Shown in pieces: positions 50,101 through 61,009 of a stretch of 64,000 nt of DNA. The stretch spans positions 17,317,213 through 17,381,212 of the forward strand of contig OY755183.1 in assembly GCA_963576735.1 (NCBI GenBank). Reading direction: 5' to 3'. Below the pieces are notes generated by a model. That model saw only the letters and a program-made list of their open reading frames with translations, was not told the DNA's origin and searched no databases. The stretch is from Bedellia somnulentella. Lineage: Eukaryota > Arthropoda > Insecta > Lepidoptera > Bedelliidae. Both the position numbers and the translations under genes were made by a program. Numbering within the stretch: the stretch's first letter is position 1; each line of letters starts with the position of its first letter.

Positions 50101-53100
50101 CCGTTTTCCCAAAATTTCCCAAAATTCCCCTTTAGTACTCTGCTGGAAAGTATACAAAAACCTGCCCAGGAGTATGAAGAATAATTGTACCAAGTTTCGT
50201 TAAAATCCGTCGAGTAGTTTTTGTTTCCCTAAGGCACATACAAACCGACAGACAGACAGACAGACAAAAATTTTACTGATTGCATTTTTGGCATCAGTAT
50301 CGATCCCTAATCACCCCCTGATAGTTATTTTGAAAATATATTTCATGTACAGAATTGACCTCTCTACAGATTTATTATAAGTATAGATAACATTTAAATA
50401 ACAATATAAATAATATTTATTAAATATTAATCATACAAAATAATATAGATATTTAACGAATATTTATGTGGAGATACGGCGATTATTAGGGTAAGGTTCG
50501 AAGTACACTGAGAGTAACTTAGGTATTACTGTCCCGGTGGTTGGCTACCCGGCGGCAATGGCTTTGCTAAACAAAACAATACGAGTGAAAGCTAAAGAAA
50601 CAGCCCATACATGTTTTCGAAATAAAAGCATCAATGATGCAGAGAGTCCTTTTGGCAGTGTGCAAAAGTCCTTTAAGATAAATACTATGATGTCTATTTG
50701 ATTAGCGCTACTATGCAAACAGCCCTTGCAAACTTCATCCTACTATTTATGGAATATTGGATGGAATATAATGGAATATAAAAGAAAAAACGAGATTTAA
50801 ACTGATTGACAATAAACGTAGTATATTAATTTAATATTATTGCTGTCTAGTGTCGGCTTAGAATAGCACTACCCCATTTCTTCCGGTGGGTGTACGTAAG
50901 AGGCGACTAACGGTATTGGGGCTTTAAAGGGATTTTCGGGCGATGCGGTTGGAGACCCATCACCAACAACCTTTACCTTACCATCTTTTCCCCACGCAAC
51001 TTTCCAAAAGTGGCTGAGGAATTTCTAATTCCTTAGCTCTGGCTACCCCTTTTAGGGATTTACAGCCGTGAGTATATGTATGTATGTTGTATTATTTGAT
51101 GTATTGATGGTCAAACTTATTATATGTTTGTTGCAGGCACATACGAGAGGTTTACCTAAAGACTGTATGGACACAATCAGAGTTATTTGTATAGAAAATG
51201 TTGATGTGAACTTATGTTGCGGAACACATGTCTCTAATTTAAGGTCAGTTAAAAGAAAATTGTATGTATGTTTAATTATATTTAATACCGAGTTTTCGCA
51301 ATTGCAACCACAATATATTTTGAAAACTTATCACAACATAAACATAACATAACATAAACGTTCACGCCGTTTATCCCCGAAGGGGTTGGCAGAGTTACCA
51401 ATACTTCTGAACTCACATGGCAGCGCCATCTAGTGTCCAGAGAAGGTACCCACGTTTTGCTTAGAGTCTAAGCCTTAGACAGTGTACTCACGTGATAGGG
51501 GGCAGGCCTATCGCCGTGCCGTCGTAGATAGTGTGTGAAAACTTATCAGCAGTTAAATAATTAATATTTATTCATACTTGTGTTATTATATAAGTACTGC
51601 TAATACATACATATACTCACGGCTATAAATCCCTAAAAGGGGTAGCCAGAGCTAAGGAATAAGTAATTCATCAGCCGCCTTTGGAGGTTGCGTGGGAAAA
51701 GATGGTAAAATAAAGGTTGTTGGTGATGGGTCTCCAACCGCATCGCCCAAAAATCCCTTAATACCGTTAGTCGCCTCTTACGTACACCCACCGGAAGAAA
51801 TGGGGTAGTGCTATTCTAAGCCGACACTACACAGCACTAATAAATTAATAAAATTCGCTTAAATCATTATTTGCAATATGTATTTTTGTAATTATAGCGA
51901 GTTACAAATCATCAAAGTGCTCGGCACGGAGCCGGGTAAGAAAAACAAAACCAACCTCAGGTTTTTGGTTGGGGGCCGAGTGATTAAGACTATGCAGCGA
52001 ATGTTGGACAGGGAGAAACTATTGACTGGCCTCTTGAAGTGAGTATATCTCCATATTTTTTTATCAGTGCACAGTGTCTTACGGAACCTGTTTTTGTGTC
52101 AACACGTTTTTTTTACAAAATCTAATAGTCTTTATCGTTTTAGACACCCCAGTGAAACTTATGTACCTATATGTATGCATGTGAATTTTATAAATTACTA
52201 GCTTTTTGCCCCGCGACTTCGTCCGCGTATACTTCATTTTTTGCATCCAGTTTACATAATACCAAAATACCGAAACACTATCTCAACTTCTGTTTTTTAT
52301 ATTTATAATCCTGCGGGCATTGTCTCTAAAATTTCTGAAAAATTAATGTCATTAAGGCTGGTCAACTATTTGAATAAATATAATTTGATTTCGAATCACC
52401 AATTTGGGTTTAGACAAGGATTGTCCACGGAGGATGCAGTAATAGAATTAACATCATATATTTCAAAACAGGTTGACAAAAAGAGAAAATGTCTTACCAT
52501 TTTTTTGGACATAAAAAAAGCATTCGATACTGTATCGCTTCCTATTCTCCTTCAAAAACTTGAAGACATTGGCATTAGAGATGTCCCATTAAGGTTGTTT
52601 ACTGACTATCTTGAAAATAGGGTACAGTGCGTAAAGATTGGAGACTGCATTAGTCAGGAATCAGGAATCACCTATGGAGTGCCCCAAGGTTCAGTCCTGG
52701 GCCCCACCTTATTCTTGATTTACATTAACACCCTTTGTAATATGAACATAGTTGATGGACAAGTTTTCTCGTATGCAGATGATACTGCTTTAGTCTTACA
52801 CGGAGATAACTGGGCAGCGTTGAAAAATTCCGCTGAGCATACTCTGGCAAGGGTGACAAAGTGGCTAACTCAAAATTGCCTTTCGTTAAACACAAACAAA
52901 ACTAATTATATGTGTTTTTCTAATTATAACAGCTCACAACCTGATGACAGTTTTAAATTGAAAATACATTCATGTTATTATGACCTCAGTTCTCAAGCGT
53001 TTGTACCTAGTTGCCACTGCGATACTATTATCAGAGTAAAAACAACAAAATATTTGGGGATCATTATTGACCAACGTCTAACATGGCATTCTCATATAGA

Positions 53101-56100
53101 CATGGTGATGGAAAGGGTTAGAAAGTTAATGTGGATATTTAAATCTCTTCGCCAAGTTGCGTCACAATCCCTTATTACCCAGATTTATACTGCGCTTGCC
53201 CAATCAGTCAATAGTTACTGTATTCCGGCTTGGGGAGGAGCTACGAAAGTCAAATTCCTAGAAATAGAGAGGGCACAACGTTCATTACTGAAAGTTATGT
53301 ACTCTAAACCATATCGATTCCCTACAAATGATCTTTATGCCCTCTGCAGGCTACTATCGGTTAGACGACTATATATTCTGAGATGCATTTTGCGTGTTCA
53401 TAGAAATATTCCCTATACTCCACAGACAACTACCACCAGAAAGGCAAAATTGGCTATAAAAGTAGATCTAGTAAGAACCGCATATGCAGGCAGGCAATAT
53501 TCCTGGCAGTCAGCACACTTGTACAACACAATTAATAAGGAATTGAACATTCTCCCTAAATCTATTAATGAATGTAAGAAAATAGTAACCGACTGGCTAG
53601 TAAAACAAACTTACGACTGCACTGAGCAATTGCTTAAGAATAAAAATTAGGTAAAATAGTTAACAAATAATGTGTATTGTTTATTATTACAATTCTATTA
53701 AATATAATATGGAAATAATTAATTAATTTTAAAATAAATTTATCAATTTCATTTATCTTTCTTTTTGATATTATTTAAGAACAACTTTTACTCTTACATT
53801 AGAGAAAAAATCTTATGTTGCAAATATAAATGTGGATGTGAAAAGTTACTTAAAATGTAAACCGAAGAATAAATAGTTTTAGTCTTCTTTTGGAATGTTG
53901 CATGCATAAAAAATTATAAAAAAAATGAATGATTAAAGGTTTGATTGAATAATTTAATGTAATAATATTTAAATTTTGATATTATTTTGAATACAAAATA
54001 AAAACAATGTTTTGGATTATATAGTTTTATCGAAAATTAATAAAAATATGATATATTACTCAACAATAATTAGAATTCAAATGTATTGGATTATGTAGTT
54101 TCATCGATATTGTATTATTTGCAATCGGAGGAGCGGGGTCCCCTGGCACAGGTATTTGTTTACTAAGGGGGCTCCAACCTTATACTTCTGTAAAAAAACC
54201 ATGAAACTGAATAAAGATTTTTGTATTTTTTGTATTTTGTATTGTAAATGACATAAAGGACATTGAGGCTTTTTAAGTGATTGTTGGGCGATGCAGTTTG
54301 TGACCCATCACTAACAACCTTTATTAACCTATCTTTTATCAATATATTTCCAAAATTGGATGAAGAATCTCCGAAGCTATGGCTACCCTTTTATAGAATT
54401 TATGGTTGTTAGCATATATTCATGAATGATTGATAGATGGATTTCATAAATTCAATCGCACCAAGTTTTATTATAAAATGTAAAAAAACTCTATATTAAC
54501 TTTCATTTGCTATATCAACCCGTTAGGGGTTGAGTTCCAAAAATTCCTTTTTAATTGTTCATAAGAATCATGAAACAAATATACCAAGTTTTTATGTTCA
54601 GAAATGAGAATATCTTTAGTAAGTACAGATACGGATAGTAGTTTGGCGCTGCGGCGACGGCCCGGTGCTGCCCCCTACACTGACCGTTGGTGATAGTGGG
54701 AGAGCTTGCAGCGATTGCTCGGCAATATAGGGATGATTAGTGGTGGATCTCCTTCCAAAATAATCGCTAAATTGAAGGAATAGTGCTTGTTATTATTATA
54801 TATAGTGTTATTTTAAGCTAACAAAACATTTTTTTACAAAAAGCTTGAATTACCTGAGATACGAACCCGGGACGATTGATTCATAATAGTTCTAATTAAA
54901 TATTCATAGTAGTTAGTTATACCGCTACGCCACGGAGACGTTACCGGGGCGGTGTCAAATTTTTATTACGCTTTATTTCATATTAGTCTTACTATTGATA
55001 AACAAATTTGTCATTTAAATTGATGAAACCCCTTCATCTTTCCAAAATGAACATTAACAAAGTGTCTGATGTGAATTCCATCGATGATAAAAATAATCGC
55101 TGCAATATTTTGAGCCATATATGAGTTAAGGTTTTTTGATGTTCCTATGAGAACTCTTGCGGATTCCTTAGTTTCAAGGAATCGTCGTCGTTTCATTTAG
55201 CTTCTAAATTTACATGTTAATATTTGTTTGCAATATAAGTATATGTAAAAAAAAAATTATACGATGAAAAAATAGTACATCATCCCTCGGGAGTTCCTTA
55301 TTTTCGGGGATCCATTACCGTACCATTAAGCTTCTAAATTTTGATTTTTATATTAGTTTACAATATTTTACGTTGTTTTAATCGATACACAGCGCCATCT
55401 CCAATGCATTTAGTAAGCAAACAATATTTTTGATTTCCCATGGGATCATATTTTTTCCGGGATAAAAAGTACCCTATTATTTAATTTAGACTTCTAACTA
55501 CACGTCTGAAAAATTTCAAAGCAATCGGTTCAGTATTTACGGCGTGAAAGCGGAACAAACAAACAAACAAACACACTTTCCCATTTATAATATTAGTATG
55601 GATTATTTTTCCTATTTTCTACTTTAACGTGTTTTGTCTTATCGAGTTTAATGTGTAATAGTGTTAGTTTTGATTAAAATGTAATAATAAATTTAGAAAT
55701 ATATTTTTTTTGCTATGCCCTTGCAGGGTATACATGTCAAAATTTATGTGCTGTATGTCATGTAAATTACGATGTGTAAAATGGAATAAAGATATTGATT
55801 TTGATGTAGTCCATAGCAAAAAAATCGACGAAAATATGTTCATACAAAATAATATCGTATTTGTTTCGCCGTTAACCACCCGTTAACAACAAATCTTCGT
55901 TTCAAAATAAAGAAGATAACAGTTAATTTTTCAAATCATATTATATATTTTAAAGTATTATAATTTAAATGAATTAAAATAAACCGGATGAAAAATTATG
56001 TATCTATAAGAATCGACAACCCTTGCTTGGTCCGAAAAATCCGGATCAAATTTGTTTTAGCGATAACAGCATTGGTTGCTGGTTTTAATACTGACGATGG

Positions 56101-58805
56101 AAAAGTACTGGAATTAATATGTACACTGGAAATCTCGGCCCAATACTGGTTTATTCGGGATTAACAAAACAAAAATGAAAAGTGTGAAAGATTCGATCAA
56201 TGAAAATTTGCTTGAATTTATGTTTTATTATAAGTAGTGGTTCATGCATGTTATCGAAATTTAATTGTCACATACATTTTTGTATATATATTTTTTGTGA
56301 TTTTATAATCCCAAAAATCAACTAAAAGAGATAGGAATGTCAGAGTTTCACTGGGGTGTCTTAAACGATAAAGACTATTAGATTTTGTAAAAAAAACGTG
56401 TTGACACAAAAACAGGTTCCTTAAGACACTGTGCAGTGGTACCATTTTATGTGTTGTTCATATTAAAACACTTTTTTATTTAAGTTAAAGTTACTTGAAC
56501 TTTTCTGGTGCAACTTCTAAGTAACGAGCATTAAAACTGAAAATTATCTAAACGTAGCAATATTTAGACGTCAAGATAGAAGACAGGCGCTCGAAGTATG
56601 AAGAATAAAAGAGCACGTATGAGAAGATTGATGGATGTAAATGAAGCTAGAGAGGTTTGCCAGGATCGTACCAAGTGGCGAGCAATAGTCTCTGCCTACC
56701 CGAATGGGAACTAATGGCGTGAGTATATGTATGTGTGTAAGATAGAATAAGAAATGTCTTTGATTGTGATGTCGGTTTGAAGTTTGTTTTAATTATTCAA
56801 GTAGTTTTGTAGTAATAAAATATATTGTGCCCATTACTGTGTTACAGTGTTGTTTATACAGGGTGTCCCAAGAAAAAGCGACAAGCGGAAGTCCAAGGAC
56901 AGAATACCCCTAGAGGTACCCGAATTACCCCCATGTATGTGCTGCGACTTTTTGTAGTTTTCGAGATATGTTTTTTTTTCATATTTTTTGTTAAACCTTG
57001 GCTTATTTGACATTATTGGTCACAGAGACATCAATTGTTGAGATACAAGCTTGATTTTTCGAAAAGTTTTTGTGATTTAATAATAAACAATCAATAATAA
57101 AAAAAAATAGTTTTATTCGGCCCAATCTTTTAATTAAATTTTTTCGACTTACTGTGTTTCAAACATTTTTTCAAGTATGAAGTCGTGGAGATAGCTCAAT
57201 CAAATTTACATGGCAAATAGCTGACGAAATTGGCAAGTTTTTAAGAATAATTTTGGAGACATTTTTGGGAATTTTTTTTTTAAATAGTTTCTAAAGAGAT
57301 CTTTAATTTAAACATTTTAACAAACTTAGGATTCAACATTTTTTTAATGGCATAGTAGCATATCGGCTCACAATTGCTTTTGTTTTTGCAAGTGCTACTG
57401 TTCAACTAATTCAGAAAAAAAAACAAGCTTGTATCTCAACAATTGATGTCTCTGTGACCAATAATGTCAAATAAGCCAAGGCCAACATCATATCTCGAAA
57501 ACTACAAAAAGTCGCAGAACAAACATGGGGGTAATTCGGGTACCCCTAGGGGTATTCTGTCTTTGTACTTCCGCTTGACACTATTTCTTGGGACACCCTG
57601 TATATGGCGACAACCGTGTTACAGGAAACTAGCTATAAATCGGAAGTCCCGCTGTCGATCACCGTTAAAGGCAATCTTTTATATGATGAAAAAAATGGTA
57701 ATAATACGATAGTACAATATTAAATATATCGTCTAAATAGTTAGTATCCTATACTAATTGATCTGTGTGTGTGTTGTGTGCAAATGTATATATATATTTT
57801 TCTCCTACTTGCAGAAACGAACCATCAAAGCACGAAGAACTGATATTGAAACTACAGAAGAATCAAAAAGTAACAAACAAGAATCTACAAAATGTTCTGC
57901 TTGAATTAGCTCAGTATGAAATAGAGAAAATTAAACAGGATAAAAATCTCTACGCCTTTGTATTCAAGAAGGAATCCACACCAGAATTCAATAGAGCTAT
58001 CATGAAAGGTTTAGAAAATGAAGATAAGTTTCTATTTCTCGCCTCATCTGATCCAGAGAAGAGTAATGAAGGCCAGATTTTAATTCAGGGTCCTGAAGTG
58101 CATTGTACGGCTTTGGGGACACAGTAAGTTCTTTAGTTAATTTCAAGATTTAACTTTGGTGGATTAGCTGTAGTGAAGGTGGGGGGGGGGGGGGTACAAG
58201 TTCAAATACTGAAGCAAATGATGCTAAATAGTATTGGCAATGGGAAGGTGGGTCCACTATCATAGGATGAATAATATTTTGAGAGTTTGTTCATATCTTT
58301 ATATTCTGTTGCAACCTTACATACATATAATATACTCACGGCTATAACGCCCTAGAAGGGGTAGCCAGAGCCAAGGAATTATAAAATTAGGCTTCTTATA
58401 TGTTACTAACATATAAGAAGCCTAAACCAATTATTATAAACTACCTCCGTGTGCTAAGCATTAGAATTTTGTCTTATAATCCACCTGACGTTTTGTCTTC
58501 TACTCCCGAGGGGTTAAGTCATAAATTAAATATGTGTAATATTTAACTAAGTTTATTTGTTTTATGTGCATCTCTACTATCAAGTGTTCTTCTCAATCAC
58601 TTTTTTCAAATCTTAACTTTACCCTAACTAAATTGTATGGTCCAACTGGCTGACTCTTAGTTAATGTTTTTTCAGGATTGTTGACACCCTAAAAGCAAAA
58701 GGTGCATTCAAGAACGGAAGATTTCAAGGAAAAGCTAGTGATATGAACTCTATAAATAAGGTTAAGAAAATAATAGAAGAATATTTTGCGAAGATAAAAG
58801 AATAG
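47125..58805 (+). CDS. AARSD1, AlaX-type alanyl-tRNA editing protein (8 exons, 409 aa)
   Basis: Free-standing trans-editing enzyme that hydrolyses mischarged Ser-tRNA(Ala) in the cytosol; homologue of the AlaRS editing domain. Exons: 47125-47163, 47977-48105, 48357-48516, 48961-49175, 51137-51243, 51898-52038, 57815-58123 and 58676-58805. All junctions are GT-AG and phases are consistent; 1230 nt including TAG. Start MVFKCQEDSYLTE matches the family start. Conserved parts: TILFPAGGGQPHDTG, the zinc/catalytic HxxxH (HMQQH, residues about 104-108) and CxxxH (CCGTH, about 208-212), IIKVLGTEPGKKNKTNLRFL, and a C-terminal DHHA1-like region ending FKNGRFQGKASDM. The size equals the roughly 410 aa of vertebrate AARSD1. 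Intron 6 is 5.8 kb and mostly nested transposons. AATAAA at 58840-58845 follows the stop. Confidence 0.95.
47705..47958 (+). repeat. SINE-A copy (plus) next to the AARSD1 exon 2 acceptor
   Basis: GCTGTGTAGTGTCGGCTTAG to GTGAGTAAATGTATGTATG. TATAATTC occurs on both flanks. The element ends about 18 nt before exon 2 begins at 47977. Confidence 0.9.
48655..48838 (+). repeat. RTE-like LINE 3' fragment (plus) in AARSD1 intron 3
   Basis: AAGGGTCCGAAGTGAGAAG, GGCATGTATGAGAAGAATAATG, CGTACTAAGTGGCGATCG and GGGCGTGAGTATAAG with TAAG repeats. Confidence 0.85.
49189..49432 (-). repeat. LINE-D 3'-UTR copy (minus), left part
   Basis: TAGAATAGATTAG and ACTCTTTATTGCACATCAAAC to CTTAAAACTAACTCATTT. Begins about 14 nt after the AARSD1 exon 4 donor. 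Interrupted by Helitron-4 and resumed at 50388-50464 (ATAACAATATAAATAATA). Confidence 0.8.
49433..50387 (-). mobile_element. Helitron-4, non-autonomous, nested in LINE-D (minus)
   Basis: On the reverse strand it starts TCTATACTTATAATAAATC after A and ends GCGAAGCTGGGCCGATCC-ACTAG before T. LINE-D sequence continues on both sides. Contains a CTGT tandem run (50247-50270). No protein-coding frame. It is a different family from Helitron-1/2/3. Confidence 0.75.
50840..51088 (+). repeat. SINE-A copy (plus) in AARSD1 intron 4
   Basis: GCTGTCTAGTGTCGGCTTAG to GTGAGTATATGTATGTATG, subfamily CTTCCGGTGGGTGTACG. It ends about 49 nt before the exon 5 start. Confidence 0.9.
51328..51530 (-). repeat. SINE-B 3' half (minus) in AARSD1 intron 5
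   Basis: AACATAACATAAACGTTCACG to TCACGTGATAGGGGGCAGG; 5'-truncated with a small internal duplication (AGTCTAAGCCTTAGAC). Confidence 0.8.
51603..51838 (-). repeat. SINE-A copy (minus) in AARSD1 intron 5
   Basis: ATACATACATATACTCACGG to GCCGACACTACACAGC; ends about 60 nt before exon 6. A few bases around AAAAGCCCC are deleted. Confidence 0.9.
52314..54245 (+). mobile_element. LINE-B: 5'-truncated jockey/CR1-type LINE nested in Helitron-2
   Basis: Helitron sequence GCGGGCATTGT is interrupted at about 52322 and resumes at about 54246 (AAGGACATTGAGGC), as shown by comparison with Helitron-1. ATTGT at the left junction recurs at the right and may be the target duplication. The 3' UTR ends AATAAAGATTTTTGTA with TTTTGTATT repeats. 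Confidence 0.8.
52322..53650 (+). pseudogene. LINE-B reverse transcriptase, intact to stop but N-terminally truncated
   Basis: The frame is open from 52241, but the first about 26 codons come from the Helitron. From about IVSKISEKLMSLRLV onward it is RT: FGFRQGLSTEDAV, IFLDIKKAFDTVS, GVPQGSVLGPTLFLIYIN and SYADDTA with the catalytic Asp pair, then the thumb-like C-terminus (SLRQVASQSLITQIY, IERAQRSLLKVMYSKPYRF). The endonuclease and 5' part of the RT are missing, so the copy cannot be autonomous. The absence of frameshifts over 440 codons suggests a fairly recent insertion. Confidence 0.85.
54245..54430 (+). repeat. Old SINE-A module in Helitron-2
   Basis: GGCTTTTTAAGTGATTG, GGGCGATGCAGTTTGTGACC, CATCACTAACAACCTTTATT and CCGAAGCTATGGCTACCC match SINE-A and the same module in Helitron-1. 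Confidence 0.65.
56577..56742 (+). repeat. RTE-like LINE 3' fragment (plus) in AARSD1 intron 6
   Basis: AGACAGGCGCTCGAAGTATG, GAGAAGATTGATGGATG, GTACCAAGTGGCGAGC and AATGGCGTGAGTATATG. Confidence 0.88.
56859..57600. mobile_element. MITE of 742 bp with about 200-bp terminal inverted repeats
   Basis: Starts CAGGGTGTCCCAAGAAA and ends with its reverse complement; TA flanks both ends. The arms are similar over about 200 bp (blocks AATACCCCTAG, CGACTTTTTGTAGTTTTCG, CATCAATTGTTGAGATACAA). The forward frame at 57464-57712 lies in an arm and is not a gene. Tc1/mariner-type origin is inferred from the TA flanks. Confidence 0.82.
57693..57768 (+). repeat. SINE-D tail fragment (plus)
   Basis: ATATATCGTCTAAATAG, TTAGTATCCTATAC and TTGATCTGTGTG match the SINE-D tail. 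Ends about 45 nt before AARSD1 exon 7. Confidence 0.55.
58179..58192 (+). repeat. Poly-G run
   Basis: A run of G interrupted by nothing for about 13-14 bases; length may be a sequencing or assembly uncertainty. Confidence 0.6.
58319..58425. repeat. SINE-A 3' tip (minus) ending in a perfect 39-bp palindrome
   Basis: SINE-A sequence (ATACTCACGGCTATAACGCC, GGGGTAGCCAGAGCC) stops at about 58386 and is followed by arms TTAGGCTTCTTATATGTTA and TAACATATAAGAAGCCTAA around a single C (58387-58425). Confidence 0.8.
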
Positions 58806-58839
58806 ACACATTAAGTTTGTACAGTTTATTAAATAGGTA

Positions 58840-58845
58840 AATAAA
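58840..58845 (+). promoter_or_regulatory. AARSD1 poly(A) signal AATAAA
   Basis: Canonical hexamer 35 nt after the AARSD1 stop. Transcripts of the convergent gene on the other strand end nearby. Confidence 0.65.
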
Positions 58846-59070
58846 TGCTTTTGAATTATAAACATCGTATTTTAATTATAATCTTAAAACCAATAAATAA
58901 ACAATAAATGGTCCAACAAGCCACAAGGCCGTCATTTGTGTATTGATAATCTAATACCATAAAAACAAAATACGTTTCTTACAATCTAGGTCTTTAGATA
59001 TCCCATATATATTCAACGCCACCTTACTCTGGTAGCCTATGGGAAATTTATAAGTTAAAAACTTACAGGC

Positions 59071-60628
59071 TTATTGAACTCTATTTTCAAATTGCTCCCT
59101 AATCTTATCAGTCCAAGAGCCATCAAACCCTTCAGTGTCCATATCGAATTTGCAGGCCAAATCTACCAAACTGTTGGTCCAGTCCAGGCTGCAATCGTCC
59201 AAGTAGTCGTCAAAATCGACCAGGTCTTTCTGCACGTCCCATTTTAACAACTTCGATACGGCTTCAAGTGTGTTCTGTGGATCTGTAAACACATACTGGG
59301 ATTAAATTTAACTGTTCTATTATTTTACATTTCTTCCTGCAGAAGTCTTAAATCATCTTACACTCATCTTATCTAAATCTTATTTATTACATTACATCTT
59401 ACTTATATTAAGTAATAGTTAGACGATGGAGACTGGTTGGTCTGTGATTGACGATAACATCTTTTATATTATAATCTTTTTCCTGCACATTTTCAAAAAG
59501 TGGCTGAGGAATTTCTAATTCTGTAGCTCCCTCTTGCTACCACCTTTTGAGATTTGTATATTTCTTTAGAATCCTTCCTTCCATGACTGATTTAATTGCC
59601 TAAAAAACCTTAGGGAATCTGTGTTAATTATATGTTTGAATATCAACCAAAACAAAGCCTCAAAAGGGTACACCCTCCACATATATAATTGTTGTGGAAA
59701 GAGGCATTCCTCTTCACCCACCCCATTGGGTGGACTAGCTTTTCCTGTAGTAGGCCAATTGTCAGGATCAGACATTAATCACTGGGCGTTGGAATAGCAA
59801 TTCAATTTAATACTCACTAAATGTAAAAATAACCTTGTGAATGTCTGAAATTCACATTTTTTACTAAGCATAGCAAAAGTAATAAATATACATACATATA
59901 CTCACGGCTATGAATCCCTTGAAGGGGTGGCCAGAGCTAGGGAATCAAAAAATCCTCAGCCACTTTTGGAAGTTGCATGGGGAAAAGATGGTGGAATAAA
60001 GGTTGTTGGTGATGGGTCTCCAACCGCATCGCCCAACAATCCCTTAAAAGCCCCAATACCGTTAGTCGCCCCTTACGTACACCCACCGGAAGAAATGGGG
60101 TAGTGTTATTCTAAGCCGACACTACACAGCTAATAAATATACATAATGAATATACAATAGCAAATAATTCTAGACATTTTACTTGTTTAGCTGTTGCTCC
60201 AAGAATGAAAAATTTTGTATGATTAATTCAATATGGTCACAATGTAGGCACTGCGCAATGCCACCAAGGTGTGGTAGTATTAGTAAAAGCCTGGCAGCAA
60301 CACTCAAGCTTTAGTAATCTTCAAACTCCAAAATATTATAAATATCAATATGAGGAGCCAGAGCTTTAGAACTTGGATATTCCTCAGCCAGATATTATTC
60401 AACAGCAATTTCTGTGTTCTTTGTTATCTTCTATGTTACTTTTTTACAGCAGTCAAAGATTAGCCATATTATATTCTTACTAACCTAAACACAGATTTAG
60501 CTATTATAATTGTGCTTACCTAATACGACATCATTGTTAGCCTTTGGTTTCCACTTCCCATCACTCCATCTGTATATTACCAGGGCTGGTCGAGTTATGG
60601 GAGGCACCTGCAATTTCTCATTGTCAAC
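59071..60628 (-). CDS. Unrecognised acidic protein, last two coding exons
   Basis: Exon 60520-60628 (minus) follows a TTTTTCAACAG acceptor and encodes VDNEKLQVPPITRPALVIYR then WSDGKWKPKANNDVVL. It splices (donor G|GTAAGC, phase 1) to 59071-59282, which encodes DPQNTLEAVSKLLKWDVQKD, then DFDDYLDDCSLDWTNSLVD, and ends REQFENRVQ with TAA. The phase match and coding character make this a real gene. Earlier exons lie to the right of 60628 and are not found before transposon sequence begins at about 61010, so the gene is partial or disrupted here. The fragment is acidic, without signal, TM or known motif that I recognise. It converges on AARSD1. Confidence 0.65.
59488..59570 (+). repeat. SINE-A 3' fragment (plus) in the unknown gene's intron
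   Basis: CAAAAAGTGGCTGAGGAATT and TTCTAATTCTGTAGC; diverged. Confidence 0.55.
59887..60133 (-). repeat. SINE-A copy (minus) in the unknown gene's intron
   Basis: ATACATACATATACTCACGG to GCCGACACTACACAGC, well preserved, subfamily GTACACCCACCGGAAG. Confidence 0.9.
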
Positions 60629-61009
60629 CTGTTGAAAAACAAATAAAGTTAGGGAACAAATAGATATGACTCAACCAGTGGGCACCTTCCCAAACATACC
60701 AAAAAATGGGGCAAACTGTACATTTTCACACATAGATGTTCTGCCCATAACATGGTAGGAATGTTCCAGTAGAGATACACTTTATCATATGGGCGTGATA
60801 ATATTGCTCTTTATAAAATGTGTACCTTTATTATTTTGGAAAAATATGGCATCATAAAGGAATGTGGTTGATTGGTTCCCATATATATTGCCATGCATCA
60901 GTCACTTCCAAAGCCCCAAATTACTTGTATGACACCCAAACGTAGGCATATGTAAAACATGTCGAGGAAAGGATTGAACATGGAACAATAATAGTGATTA
61001 TTATTATTT
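60629..61009. other. Upstream of the unknown gene's second-last exon, nothing recognised
   Basis: AT-rich; no exon or repeat identified. Confidence 0.4.

Larger units (their letters stand above)
52198..55601 (-). mobile_element. Helitron-2, non-autonomous (minus), containing LINE-B
   Basis: On the reverse strand it starts TCCATACTAATATTATAA and ends GGGGCAAAAAGCTAG, between A and T. Shared family modules: old SINE-A at 54245-54430 and tRNA-like unit with A box (reverse of 54922-54932) and B-box-like GGGTTCGTATC (reverse of 54858-54868). LINE-B interrupts it near the 3' end. Confidence 0.8.
52064..56439. mobile_element. TIR DNA transposon (about 970 bp before insertions) in AARSD1 intron 6
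   Basis: Positions 52064-52159 and 56344-56439 are inverted copies (about 97 percent over 96 bp) containing GCACAGTGTCTTA and GTGTCAACACG, then TCTAATAGTCTTTATCG. TA flanks both ends. Helitron-2 (52198-55601) sits inside it, leaving about 972 bp of original element (52064-52197 plus 55602-56439). No transposase frame is evident. The TA flank suggests a Tc1/mariner-type non-autonomous element; this is an inference. It starts 25 bp after the exon 6 donor. Confidence 0.75.

Noticed and set aside
52241..52321. N-terminal codons of the RT frame as the LINE-B start
   Set aside because: These bases align with the 3' part of Helitron-1, so they belong to the host Helitron.
57464..57712. Frame of 82 codons as a gene
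   Set aside because: It lies in the inverted arm of the 742-bp MITE.
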